A stretch of 64,000 nt of DNA from Streptomyces triticagri (lineage in GTDB: Bacteria > Actinomycetota > Actinomycetes > Streptomycetales > Streptomycetaceae), in assembly GCF_003429565.1 (NCBI RefSeq), contig NZ_QUAK01000123.1, positions 18,729 through 82,728 of the forward strand, given 5' to 3'. Position 1 is the first letter of the stretch. Every line of letters begins with the position of its first letter. Both the position numbers and the translations under genes were made by a program. The notes below the pieces were generated by a model. It searched no databases. It worked only from the letters and a program-made list of their open reading frames with translations, and was not told the DNA's origin. Of this stretch, positions 1 to 8,990 are shown piece after piece.

Positions 1-355
1 AGAGCGAGTCCGGGCCGTCGCCCGCGCAGCGCAGGCGAAGGCGCTTCAGGGGTTCCTCGACGGTGATGCTCAGCGGTCCGACCCGCAGGTCCGTGCGGTC
101 GTCGCCGAGCGCGTTCGAGGCCCGTACGGCGTGCAGGGTGTCGCCGATACGGAGGGTGGCATAGGCGTCGATCACACCGGCGTTCGGATAGACGCCGAGA
201 CCGAGGATGAGCAGCCGGCGCCCCGCGTGGTCGAGGATGTGGAAGATGCAGCGGTCGTAGGCGTTCCGGTCACCGGTCGCCACATGCTTCATGGAGAGCG
301 GCACCTGATGGACCGGATACTCGTCGAGCGGTACGGGCCGGTCGTCCTCGGCCAT
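1..355 (-). CDS. Conserved hypothetical protein, N-terminal part (runs off window)
   Basis: The reading frame begins at an ATG preceded by a strong GGGAGG site and stays open to the left edge, so only about 118 N-terminal residues are visible. They include VHQVPLSMKHVATGDRNAYD and a LLILGLGVYPNAGVIDAYA stretch. This pattern resembles the N-terminus of actinobacterial proteins of unknown function with a lipocalin/CrtC-like beta fold, but I cannot confirm that. There is no signal peptide or membrane segment. The start lies about 190 bp from the next gene, which points the other way, so it probably has its own promoter. Function unknown. Confidence 0.75.
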   Translation of the reverse strand, partial: MAEDDRPVPLDEYPVHQVPLSMKHVATGDRNAYDRCIFHILDHAGRRLLILGLGVYPNAGVIDAYATLRIGDTLHAVRASNALGDDRTDLRVGPLSITVEEPLKRLRLRCAGDGPDSL

Positions 356-548
356 GGTGGACCTCCCTGGACGCGCGCTTGACGGCGTGACCCGGAGGGG
401 TGCGGCCCCCGGCGACTGGAGGTGACGGTACGTCAGAACTGCGCACGGGAGCCAGAGTTGTGCAGCGGTCCGGCGGAGCTGCCCCTTGGGACACACGGTC
501 GAATCCGGCGGAGAGTGACCCGGGGCGCAGGTGGGGCGTTGGCCAGGC

Positions 549-899
549 ATGACAACGATGCACGAGGCGGTGGACCGGCGGCGCGAGCACTATGCGCCGC
601 CGCCCGCAGAATCGGTTCGGCAGAACGAGGCGCAGGCGGCCGGCGCACGCCCTTCCGATCCGCCGATCTATCGCGAGATGCTCGCGCTCTGGGCCCAGCG
701 AGGCCGTACGTTGCCGGGCATGCGCGACGCCGAATGGACGCGCCTCGCGGCGCCGATGGTGCGTGCGGGACAGTTCGGCGGCACGGCCGCGAGCACGGGC
801 GCCATGGCAGGCAGCAGCACGACCGGGGTGTTCAGCGTGCCGCCGACCGGTGTGCCCGGGGTCAGCGCGACTCGGGACCCACGAGGTGACGCGCGATGA
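549..899 (+). CDS. Small hypothetical protein (116 aa)
   Basis: The frame starts MTTMHEAVDRRREHY and has codon use typical of its neighbours (almost all third positions G or C), which favours a real gene. The middle part, PIYREMLALWAQRGRTLPG followed by EWTRLAAPMV, looks like a compact helical segment, and the C-terminus is Gly/Thr/Pro-rich. No family is recognised. An upstream in-frame GTG at 531 is possible, but the ATG at 549 gives the more natural N-terminus. Its 3' end overlaps that of the convergent acyl-CoA dehydrogenase pseudogene by 38 bp. It could still be a chance ORF. Confidence 0.5.
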   Translation: MTTMHEAVDRRREHYAPPPAESVRQNEAQAAGARPSDPPIYREMLALWAQRGRTLPGMRDAEWTRLAAPMVRAGQFGGTAASTGAMAGSSTTGVFSVPPTGVPGVSATRDPRGDAR

Positions 900-2059
900 C
901 CAGACGCTGGATCTGGTTCGTGCCCTCGACGATCTGCAGCATCTTCGCCTCCCGCATCAGGCGCTCGACCGGGAAGTCGGCGGTGTAGCCGTAACCGCCG
1001 AGCAGTTGGACGGCGTCGGTGGTGATCCGCATGGCGGCGTCCGTGCAGAACAGTTTGGCGCTCGCGGCCTGACGTACGAAGGGAAGTCCGGCGTCCTTGA
1101 GGCGGGCCGCGGCCAGATACAGGGCGCGGCCCGCCTCGATCAGGGTCGCCATGTCCGCGAGCATGAAGCGCAGCCCCTGGAAGTCCGCGATCGGCCGGCC
1201 GAACTGCCGCCGCCCGGTCACGTATGCGAGGGTCTCGGACAGTGCGGCTTGGGCGAGACCGACCGCGCAGGCCGCGATGCCGAGGCGGCCGGAGTCGAGG
1301 GCGGACAGCGCGATGGTGAAGCCCTGCCCCTCGTCGCCGATGCGCCGGGCGTCCGCGATGCGCACCCCGTCGAAGGCCAACTGTGCGGTCGGTGAGCCCT
1401 TCAGGCCCATCTTCCGCTCGGGCCGGGCCGCGGTCAGGCCGGCCGTATCGCCCGGCACCAGGAATGCGGTGATGCCGCGGCGCCCCTCGTCGCCCGTGCG
1501 GGCGAGCACCGTGCAGAAGTCGGCCACTCCCCCGTGCGTCACCCAGGACTTGGTCCCGTCGATCACCCAGCCGGCGGACTCGTCCCGTACGGCCCGGGTG
1601 CGCAGGGCGGCGGCGTCGGATCCGGCGGACGGTTCGGAGAGGCAGTAGGCGCCGAGCAGTCCACCGGCGAGCATCCGTGGCAGGTGTTCGGCGACGCTGC
1701 GCGTCGGTGCCGTACTCGGCGAGTGCTTGGCAGGCCAGCGAGTGCACGCTCACGCCGAGGCCGACGGTGAGCCGGACCGCCGCGAGTTCCTCGACGACCT
1801 GCAGGTACACCTCGTACGGCTGATCGCCCCCGCCGTACGCGGAGTCGTACGGGAGGCCGAGCAGGCCCGCCTCGGACAGCAGGGTGAAGAGCTCGCGCGG
1901 GAAGCGGCCCGCCTCCTCGTCGGCCGCCGCCGTCGGCTCGATCTCGCGGTGGGCGATCTCCCGTACGAGGGCGAGGAGTTGGCGGGACTCATCGGTGGGC
2001 AGCAGCCGTTCCACCTGCTGCGGGGCGAGGTCGGGCATGCGGGCGTTCTCCTCGGTCAC
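862..2059 (-). pseudogene. Acyl-CoA dehydrogenase, interrupted by a frameshift
   Basis: Two adjacent frames together spell a full acyl-CoA dehydrogenase of about 395 residues. The N-terminal alpha domain (RELFTLLSEAGLLGLPYDSAYGG) runs in one frame to EYGTDAQR. The rest, from AEHLPRML through the flavin-proximal AYCLSEPSAGSDAAA and the C-terminal LGGYGY and EGTNQIQR motifs, is in another. The switch lies at about 1693-1700, in a CG-rich run where loss of one CG dinucleotide would explain it. Intact enzymes oxidise acyl-CoA thioesters with FAD and pass electrons to ETF. All family motifs are otherwise preserved, so this is either a very recent pseudogene or a sequencing error. It is divergent from the chitinase gene. 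Confidence 0.8.
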
Positions 2060-2148
2060 CGGGCTGCGGTGAGATGTTCCTGCCCGTGGCGGGGACGCCC
2101 ATCACGGTCGGCGCCGGCTTTCACCCGGGATCGCGACCGTAAGGGAAT

Positions 2149-2182
2149 TGGTCCGAACCATTGACCGCAGTGGTCTAGTCCT
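2149..2182 (+). promoter_or_regulatory. Chitinase-type direct repeat (DasR-like operator)
   Basis: Two copies of a 12-bp element, TGGTCCGAACCA (2149-2160) and TGGTCTAGTCCT (2171-2182), start 22 bp apart, two helical turns. They closely resemble the TGGTCYAGACCT direct repeats known in Streptomyces chitinase promoters and the DasR-responsive consensus. They sit about 100 bp before the chitinase start. Inference: chitin- or N-acetylglucosamine-responsive control of the downstream gene. Confidence 0.7.
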
Positions 2183-2283
2183 CTACTTTTCTGGCACTGC
2201 TCAACGCGTGCATGTCAAACACACGCACTCTGCAAGGTCGATCGCACCAGGCCTTTCCTCCCGTCCCCACACGAGGAGAAACG

Positions 2284-3522
<1,239 letters not shown>

Positions 3523-3541
3523 CCGGGGCGGTACGGATCAC

Positions 3542-3571
3542 GGGGCGGGGGCCGAGCGGGGTCCCCGCCCC
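3542..3571 (+). terminator. Terminator after chitinase
   Basis: A 9-bp perfect GC stem, GGGGCGGGG (3542-3550) with CCCCGCCCC (3563-3571), lies 20 bp after the chitinase stop. There is no T tract, as is usual for Streptomyces terminators. Confidence 0.65.
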
Positions 3572-3614
3572 TTCGGGGTGCACGGCCCGCGAAGGGCCCG
3601 GGACGCCCGAGGGC

Positions 3615-3761
3615 TCAGAGCAGTCCGGCCTGGGTGACGAACATGGCGATCACGACCACGAGCGTCCAGCCGAGCACATGCTCGAGGATCTTCGGCCCGT
3701 CGTCCTTCGGGCCCCCGGTGCGGGTCCGGAGGCGCTCGGCGGTGGCAGTGGTGGCGGTCAT
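3615..3761 (-). CDS. Very small single-pass membrane protein (48 aa)
   Basis: The protein starts MTATTATAERLRTRTGGPKD, followed by DGPKILEHVLGW and a C-terminal membrane segment TLVVVIAMFVTQAGLL. The organisation (short basic, Thr-rich cytoplasmic head, conserved GGPKDDGPKI linker, one helix) matches a small membrane protein common in Streptomyces whose function I do not know. The start is the ATG at 3761; an upstream GTG at 3821 would add 20 unremarkable residues. It lies alone between two terminators. Function unknown. Confidence 0.7.
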   Translation of the reverse strand: MTATTATAERLRTRTGGPKDDGPKILEHVLGWTLVVVIAMFVTQAGLL

Positions 3762-3887
3762 GGCGGCTCGCTCAAGGTCGTCGTGCGGATGCGTCCCCCC
3801 GATGCCCGCCCAGACTGCCACCGGGTCCGGGCACCGCGGTAGAGACCTCGGTCACGCCGGCTCCGGACGCCCGGTCCGTACCGGGCC

Positions 3888-3927
3888 CCTGCGCCCCCGG
3901 TGTGACCAGGCTCACCGGGGGCGCAGG
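3888..3927 (-). terminator. Terminator after the C39-like protease gene
   Basis: A perfect 15-bp inverted repeat, CCTGCGCCCCCGGTG (3888-3902) and its complement (3913-3927), with a 10-nt loop, lies 19 bp downstream of the protease stop codon. Confidence 0.75.
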
Positions 3928-3945
3928 CTCCGAGCAGGCCGGGCG

Positions 3946-5304
3946 TCAGTGGATACCGGCCGCGGCGAGGGCCCGGCGCTGCGGTCCGGTCAGCTCGGTC
4001 GGGAAGTACAGGTAGCAGACTCCGCCGGTGCCGGAGACGACTTCGCCGTCGGCGTTGTGGCGCTGGGTGCGGAGCCAGATGTTCTCCCACTCGCGGCGCT
4101 TGTAGACGCGGCGGACCGCGTCATTGTCCGGTGAGGCGGGGTCGTTGGCGATCACGTCGCCGTCCGCGGTGAAGCCGATGACCGTCATCAGGTGGCCCGC
4201 CGTGCCGTAGCCCGCGCCGGTCAGCTCCTCCTCGAGGAAGGACTGCGAGGTGATGGCGGGGATGCCGGCGGTGATCAGGGTCTCCAGCTCGTTGAGGGAG
4301 CCGAGGCGGGTGACGACCGCCTGCAGATCGCGGTACGTGGCGGCGTAGGCGGCGTTGAAGGGCCAGTTGCCGCAGCCCTCGTACTGGTAGTCGTAGGTGA
4401 AGCGGGCCGCGTGGCAGACCTGCGGGTCGGCGAAGTCGGGGTCGACCCAGGCCAGGTCCTCCTCGGTGGGCTTGCGCCCCCAGTACTCGATGATCATCTG
4501 CGAAGAGGTGGGGCTGCACCAGGCCTCGCCGCCGTTGTCGTACTCGGGGTACTGGCCGACGTGGATGTTCTGCGAGTAGCGCGGCACCTGAAGTTCGTGC
4601 GCCGCCGTCGGCGTGGAGGCGGGCACCGTGAAGCGGTCCGGCACGTCGGAGCCCATCGCGCCGATGCGCCACACGGTGGGCGTCGCATCGCTGCCGGGCT
4701 TGCGGTACAGGGTGACCCGCAGCTCGTACGTGACCAGGCGGAGCCCCGAGGCCGGGTCGTCGAGCGAGAGCGTGTCGGTCCACACCGAGCTCTTGTCGTC
4801 CGACTGGTCGTCCACCGAGGTGCGCCGGATGTCCTCGTCGCCGCCCGCCCACCGGCCCATCACGTACCAGGGCGTGCTCGCACCGTCCGTGTAGGCGCCG
4901 CGCAGCTCGACCTGGATCCAGGTGCCGGCCGGGGTGTCGGCGTTCCACGAGGCGATGACCTCGGTGGCCGGTACGGAGAGGCCGTGTTCCGTGGAGGTCC
5001 AGGAGCCGTACTCCCAGGTGTCCGTGCGCCCCGTGTGCGGGTCCGTGTAGTCGGTGCTGCCGGCCGGGGTGCCGATCACGACGCCGGGGCGGGCGCCCGC
5101 CACGACGCGGGTGCCGCGTGCGGTGCCGGCGCTCCAGTCCGCGTGCGATGACCAGAAGCGGTTGTCCACCGGCCGGCCGGGGGCGCCCTTGACGGACGCA
5201 CGGGCGCGCGGGCCGGACGCGGCGAGCGCGGGGGTGGCCGCGCTGCCCGCGGCCGCGGCGAGTGCTGCGGCCAGCACGGTTCTGCGCGAGGTGGGACGGG
5301 TCAT
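3946..5304 (-). CDS. Tat-exported C39-family peptidase-like protein
   Basis: A 452-residue exported protein. The N-terminus has a twin-arginine signal (TSRRTVLAAALAAAAGSAAT, then PALA). Residues about 30-235 form a beta-rich domain. The C-terminal part is a Peptidase_C39_2-type papain fold: the nucleophile lies in GEAWCSPTSSQMI (Cys about 263), the histidine in GHLMTVIGF and the third residue in DVIANDPAS. Such proteins are presumed thiol peptidases; the substrate is unknown. The start is the ATG at 5304; a longer reading lacks a signal peptide. Its upstream region is shared with a divergent kinase-like gene, and a strong terminator follows it. Confidence 0.88.
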   Translation of the reverse strand: MTRPTSRRTVLAAALAAAAGSAATPALAASGPRARASVKGAPGRPVDNRFWSSHADWSAGTARGTRVVAGARPGVVIGTPAGSTDYTDPHTGRTDTWEYGSWTSTEHGLSVPATEVIASWNADTPAGTWIQVELRGAYTDGASTPWYVMGRWAGGDEDIRRTSVDDQSDDKSSVWTDTLSLDDPASGLRLVTYELRVTLYRKPGSDATPTVWRIGAMGSDVPDRFTVPASTPTAAHELQVPRYSQNIHVGQYPEYDNGGEAWCSPTSSQMIIEYWGRKPTEEDLAWVDPDFADPQVCHAARFTYDYQYEGCGNWPFNAAYAATYRDLQAVVTRLGSLNELETLITAGIPAITSQSFLEEELTGAGYGTAGHLMTVIGFTADGDVIANDPASPDNDAVRRVYKRREWENIWLRTQRHNADGEVVSGTGGVCYLYFPTELTGPQRRALAAAGIH

Positions 5305-5585
5305 GGGAAGAAGCCCCCAGTCGGGTCGTGGCCGGTCGGTGCGTGTCCGTGGGTGGGCCGACGGTCGGTCGGTCCGTCGGCGGCGCGGTGCTGGGTCAGG
5401 TGCACGACAGTGGGGCAACTATGGCCGGTCGCCGGGGACTTCTGCCAGCACCCCGGGACGCGTGGCGCAACCGATATTGGCGTACACCTCTGACGATCCC
5501 TCAGCACATGTGGACGGCTGACCTGCGGCGGCGCGGCGGTCGGCGGGCGCGGAGCCTGGTCCGGGGCGGTCGTACGCTGGACCCG

Positions 5586-6242
5586 ATGAGTCCCGTACAC
5601 CGAGCCGCCGGCCCGCCCGGCCTGGAGCCCCTCGCCCGGCGGCTGCGCGCCCTGCCGCCGTCCTGCGGTCCGGTCCGGCTGGTCGGCATCGACGGCCACG
5701 CCGGCTCCGGGAAGTCCACCTTCGCCGACCGTCTCGCCGTCGCGCTCGGCGGGGCGCCGGTGCTGCGGCTCGACGATGTCCGCAGTCACGACGCGTTGTT
5801 CGACTGGACCGAACGGCTCGACAAGAGCGCGATCGAGCCGTTCCGGCACGGACGGGCCGGCAGCGTCGCTCCGTACGACTGGGAACGCCGGCGGTACGGA
5901 CCGGAACGGACCGTCGAGGCGGCCCCGGTGGTGCTGATCGAGGGCGTCGGAGCGGGCCGGGCTTCCTTGCGGCCGCACCTGGCGTGGCTGGTGTGGATGG
6001 ATGTGCCGCGGGATACGGCATGGACGCGAGGGCGCGGCCGGGACGGATCGGTCCAGAGCGGGTTCTGGGACACCTGGGAGCCCGCGGAGCGCACGCACTT
6101 CGCCGGGGACCCCACAGAACCGTGGGCCGACACGGTGGTACGCCAGCGTCCCGAGGGATATCTGCTGCTGCCGGGACCCCGTAGAACCGCAGGACAACCC
6201 CACACCGCCACGGAGAGTGACGGACCGTCGGCGATGCGCTGA
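5586..6242 (+). CDS. Uridine kinase-like P-loop protein
   Basis: A 218-residue cytoplasmic protein with a clear Walker A motif, GIDGHAGSGKST (residues about 37-48), followed by a VLRLDD(V) strand like that of uridine/phosphoribulokinase-type enzymes. The middle has AGSVAPYDWERR and VVLIEGVGAGR, and the tail has WADTVVRQRPEGYLLL. This pattern is typical of the streptomycete uridine kinase-like family. It probably phosphorylates a nucleoside or another small hydroxyl substrate, but the true substrate is not visible. The start is the ATG just after TACGCTGGACCCG; no strong ribosome site is seen. It is probably monocistronic. Confidence 0.8.
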   Translation: MSPVHRAAGPPGLEPLARRLRALPPSCGPVRLVGIDGHAGSGKSTFADRLAVALGGAPVLRLDDVRSHDALFDWTERLDKSAIEPFRHGRAGSVAPYDWERRRYGPERTVEAAPVVLIEGVGAGRASLRPHLAWLVWMDVPRDTAWTRGRGRDGSVQSGFWDTWEPAERTHFAGDPTEPWADTVVRQRPEGYLLLPGPRRTAGQPHTATESDGPSAMR

Positions 6243-6281
6243 GGCGGCGGAAAAGCGCTTCCATCAGTCCCCCAACTCCGC

Positions 6282-6311
6282 TTGACCCAGGGGTCGTACA
6301 GGTCTTACGTT
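6282..6311 (+). promoter_or_regulatory. Housekeeping-type promoter in the 6243-6655 gap
   Basis: TTGACC (6282-6287), an 18-bp spacer and TACGTT (6306-6311) form a good sigma-HrdB-like promoter pointing right. Transcription would start near 6318, only 30 nt before an intrinsic terminator. The rest of this 413-bp gap shows only a weak TACGAT at 6513-6518 that could serve the AAA+ gene. Confidence 0.5.
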
Positions 6312-6317
6312 CTCAAT

Positions 6318-6390
6318 GTGCGCCCCGATGACGGCGCCCCGCAGACGCGAAGCCCCCGGTTGTTCCCCCGTGATCGGGGGCTTCGTTCTG
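6318..6390 (+). ncRNA. Candidate small RNA ending in a strong terminator
   Basis: A promoter-like element at 6282-6311 is followed by a perfect 11-bp stem, CGAAGCCCCCG (6348-6358) with CGGGGGCTTCG (6375-6385), and then TTCTG. A transcript of about 70 nt would be released between the kinase-like gene and the AAA+ gene. No ORF or known RNA family is recognised. It may instead be an attenuator in the long leader of the AAA+ gene, or the terminator of the upstream gene. Confidence 0.45.
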
Positions 6391-6655
6391 CCCTTTGTCC
6401 CTTTCGTGGGTGCGCCAGGACGCCACATGTTCACCCTGGGTCACCAGCCGTCCCTGCGCCGGTGTGACCGCCCGATCACGCGGCACCCTTCGGTCGACGG
6501 CTCCCCCGCAGGTACGATGCCTGCGGAGCGGCCCCGTGGACGGCCGCGCCGGACAGTTGTTGAACTCCCGTCCACAGCACAGTGGTTGACGAAGGCCGTC
6601 GGCCGGCGGCTGTCGGTCGGCACACCACGGGGCACGGCTTGTGGGGGGGGACGGG

Positions 6656-8527
6656 ATGGACTTCGGCACGCAGGGCTCGTCGGCCCCGGCCGACCTCGCC
6701 TGGCTGCGGGGCGTCGACGCGTACACGATGGGGGCGTATCCGCAGGCCGAGGAGGAGTTCCGGGCCGCGGTGCGGATCGATCCGGCGATGGCGGACGGCT
6801 GGCTCGGACTGCACGCCCTGCGCATCGACACGACCAATGCCCTCCTGCGTATGCACCGGCACCGCGACCGCTTCGGCGAGCAGCGGGCCCGCCACCGGCG
6901 CACGCTCAACTCCTGGTACTGGCTGGGCTGGTGGGTGCAGCCGGTGCTCGAGTCACCACGCGATCTGCTGCTCGCGCACGCCTCGCACTGGCTGGACGGA
7001 CGGCACGTACCGGAGCTCGACCGGGCCCTCACCGGACTGCCGCCGGTCGACGCCGATCCGCAGGTGCGCTTCCTGCACGCGTGCCGCGCCTATCTCGTCA
7101 AGGACTGGGAGCACCTCGTCCGGCACACCGACCCGCTGATCGACGACCCCGTACTCGGCATCGAGGCGGGCCTGTTCGGCGGGATGGCACGGGTCCGGCT
7201 CGAGATGTACGGGCATGCGGAGCCGCTGCTCTCGGCGGCCCTGATGCGCTGTCGCAGCGAGCAGCCGCAGCGCAAGGAGCTGCGCTACTGGCTGGCCCGC
7301 GCGCACGAGGGCACCGGCCGTACGGCCGCCGCACTGCCGCTGTACCGCGCGGTGCACCGGGTCGACGCCTCCTTCATGGACACCTCCGCGCGCCTGGCCG
7401 CGATCTCCGAGGGCGACGGGTACGACGAGAGCTTCGATCTGGCCACCTTCTCGCTGGCCGGCGTGGGCCAGGACCTGGCCGACGCACAGGAGTCCGGGGA
7501 CGGCCTCTTCGGCGGCGACGGCCGGGATCTGCGGCTCGGCCCGGACCCCGAGTCCGAGGCGGCCACGGGGGCCGGCGGCATGCCCCCGGACCTGGTCCGG
7601 GAGAAGGCCGTCTTCCCCGTGCAGCCGGGTCCGTCGCAGCTGCCGGCCGGCCCGTCGGATCCCGCACTGCTGCAGGAGGCGCTGGCCGAACTGGAGCAGA
7701 TGGTCGGCCTGGAACCGGTCAAGCGCCAAGTCAAGGCGCTGTCCGCGCAGTTACGGATGGCCCGGCTGCGCGCCGGGCAGGGGCTGCCGGTGCAGCCGCC
7801 GAAGCGGCACTTCGTCTTCTCCGGCCCCTCCGGTACCGGCAAGACGACCGTGGCCCGCATCCTGGGCCGGGTGTTCTACGCCCTCGGGCTGCTCGGCGGC
7901 GATCATCTGGTGGAGGCGCAACGAGCCGATCTGGTGGGCGAGTTCCTCGGCCAGACCGCCGTGAAGGCGAACGAGCTGATCGACTCGGCGATCGGCGGAG
8001 TGCTCTTCGTCGACGAGGCGTACGCGCTGTCCAACTCGGGCTACAGCAAGGGCGATGCGTACGGCGACGAGGCGCTGCAGGTGCTGCTCAAGCGCGCCGA
8101 GGACAGCCGCGACCACCTGGTGGTGATCCTCGCCGGGTACCCGGAGGGCATGGACCGGCTGCTCGCCGCGAACCCCGGCCTCGGTTCGCGCTTCACGACG
8201 CGCGTCGACTTCCCCTCGTACCGTCCGCTCGAACTCACCGCGATCGGCGAGGTGCTGGCCGGGGAGAACGGCGACGTGTGGGACGAGGAGTCCCTGGACG
8301 AGCTGCGCTCGATCAGCGGCCACGTGGTCGACCAGGGGTGGATCGACGAGCTGGGGAACGGACGGTTCCTGCGCACGCTCTACGAGAAGAGCTGTGCGTA
8401 CCGCGACCTGAGGCTGTCCGGCTTCACCGGGACGCCGTCCCGGGACGATCTGGCCACCCTGCGGCTGCCGGACCTCATGCAGGCGTACGGCGAAGTCCTG
8501 TCCGGACGCAAGCCGAACCCGACCTGA
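6656..8527 (+). CDS. CbbX/EccA-like AAA+ ATPase with TPR-like N-terminus
   Basis: A 623-residue protein. The first ~260 residues are helical and repeat-like (GVDAYTMGAYPQAEEEFRAA resembles a TPR), followed by an acidic linker. The C-terminal AAA+ module starts at about 345 (ELEQMVGLEPVKRQVKAL) with Walker A GPSGTGKTT (390-398), Walker B GVLFVDEA (Asp453, Glu454) and sensor/arginine-finger region NPGLGSRF. This order is that of EccA of type VII secretion and CbxX/CfqX proteins, which remodel partner proteins with ATP. No ESX genes lie nearby, so the client is unknown. The start is the ATG after a G-rich ribosome site. Leu366 is encoded by TTA (7751-7753), so translation may depend on the bldA tRNA. 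Confidence 0.9.
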   Translation: MDFGTQGSSAPADLAWLRGVDAYTMGAYPQAEEEFRAAVRIDPAMADGWLGLHALRIDTTNALLRMHRHRDRFGEQRARHRRTLNSWYWLGWWVQPVLESPRDLLLAHASHWLDGRHVPELDRALTGLPPVDADPQVRFLHACRAYLVKDWEHLVRHTDPLIDDPVLGIEAGLFGGMARVRLEMYGHAEPLLSAALMRCRSEQPQRKELRYWLARAHEGTGRTAAALPLYRAVHRVDASFMDTSARLAAISEGDGYDESFDLATFSLAGVGQDLADAQESGDGLFGGDGRDLRLGPDPESEAATGAGGMPPDLVREKAVFPVQPGPSQLPAGPSDPALLQEALAELEQMVGLEPVKRQVKALSAQLRMARLRAGQGLPVQPPKRHFVFSGPSGTGKTTVARILGRVFYALGLLGGDHLVEAQRADLVGEFLGQTAVKANELIDSAIGGVLFVDEAYALSNSGYSKGDAYGDEALQVLLKRAEDSRDHLVVILAGYPEGMDRLLAANPGLGSRFTTRVDFPSYRPLELTAIGEVLAGENGDVWDEESLDELRSISGHVVDQGWIDELGNGRFLRTLYEKSCAYRDLRLSGFTGTPSRDDLATLRLPDLMQAYGEVLSGRKPNPT

Positions 8528-8547
8528 GCGCCCGACCCGCCCGAGCC

Positions 8548-8979
8548 CTAGGTCGGAGCCGATTCGACCAGATCGCGCAGCGCGCGTGCGTCCTCGATGG
8601 CCCGCTGCTTGGCGATCCCGGGCTGGATCCCCATCGCCGGCAGGCTGGTGCCGTCGCTCAGGTCGAGAAAGACCCAGGCGTCACCGGGCCGCAGGTTGAC
8701 CTGGACGATCTCCGCCCAGGCGAGGCGGCGCGTGGTGGTCAGATTGACCACCGTGACACCGGCCTCGTCGGCGACGATCCTGGGCCGGGCGAGCAGGAGC
8801 AGCACACCGAGGATCAGTGCGCCGACGAAGACGAAACTGATGCGCTCCCCTGGGCCGAGATTCTCGAGCAGCAGGGCGACCGCGGTGATGACGGCGAGGA
8901 TGGCGACGCCCGAGGAGATCAGGACGGCGCGCGTACGGGCGGGGCGGAAGGTGACCGGGAGGGTCGGCGTGCTGGACAC
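8548..8979 (-). CDS. PH-like membrane protein (143 aa)
   Basis: The protein has two adjacent membrane segments near the N-terminus (AVLISSGVAILAVITAVALL and ISFVFVGALILGVLLLL), then a soluble domain with RRLAWAEIVQVNLRPGDAWV and LDLSDGTSLPAMGI, which is the pattern of bacterial PH (bPH/YdbT-like) domains. The GTG start at 8979 sits 11 bp after the hisG stop, so it is likely cotranscribed and translationally coupled with hisG. Function unknown; conservation next to hisG in streptomycetes is from memory. It converges on the AAA+ gene with 20 bp between. Confidence 0.75.
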   Translation of the reverse strand: MSSTPTLPVTFRPARTRAVLISSGVAILAVITAVALLLENLGPGERISFVFVGALILGVLLLLARPRIVADEAGVTVVNLTTTRRLAWAEIVQVNLRPGDAWVFLDLSDGTSLPAMGIQPGIAKQRAIEDARALRDLVESAPT

Positions 8980-8990
8980 GGTGCGGGCCG

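Noticed and set aside
668..861. Minus-strand continuation of the acyl-CoA dehydrogenase N-terminal frame down to 668
   Set aside because: It is the wrong frame after the frameshift (Arg/Pro-rich nonsense); the real C-terminus HLVGPESR ends at 862 in the other frame.
6243..6655. tRNA or known structured RNA in the gap before the AAA+ gene
   Set aside because: No cloverleaf, T-loop or known family motif could be traced; only the promoter-plus-terminator unit was kept as a candidate small RNA.
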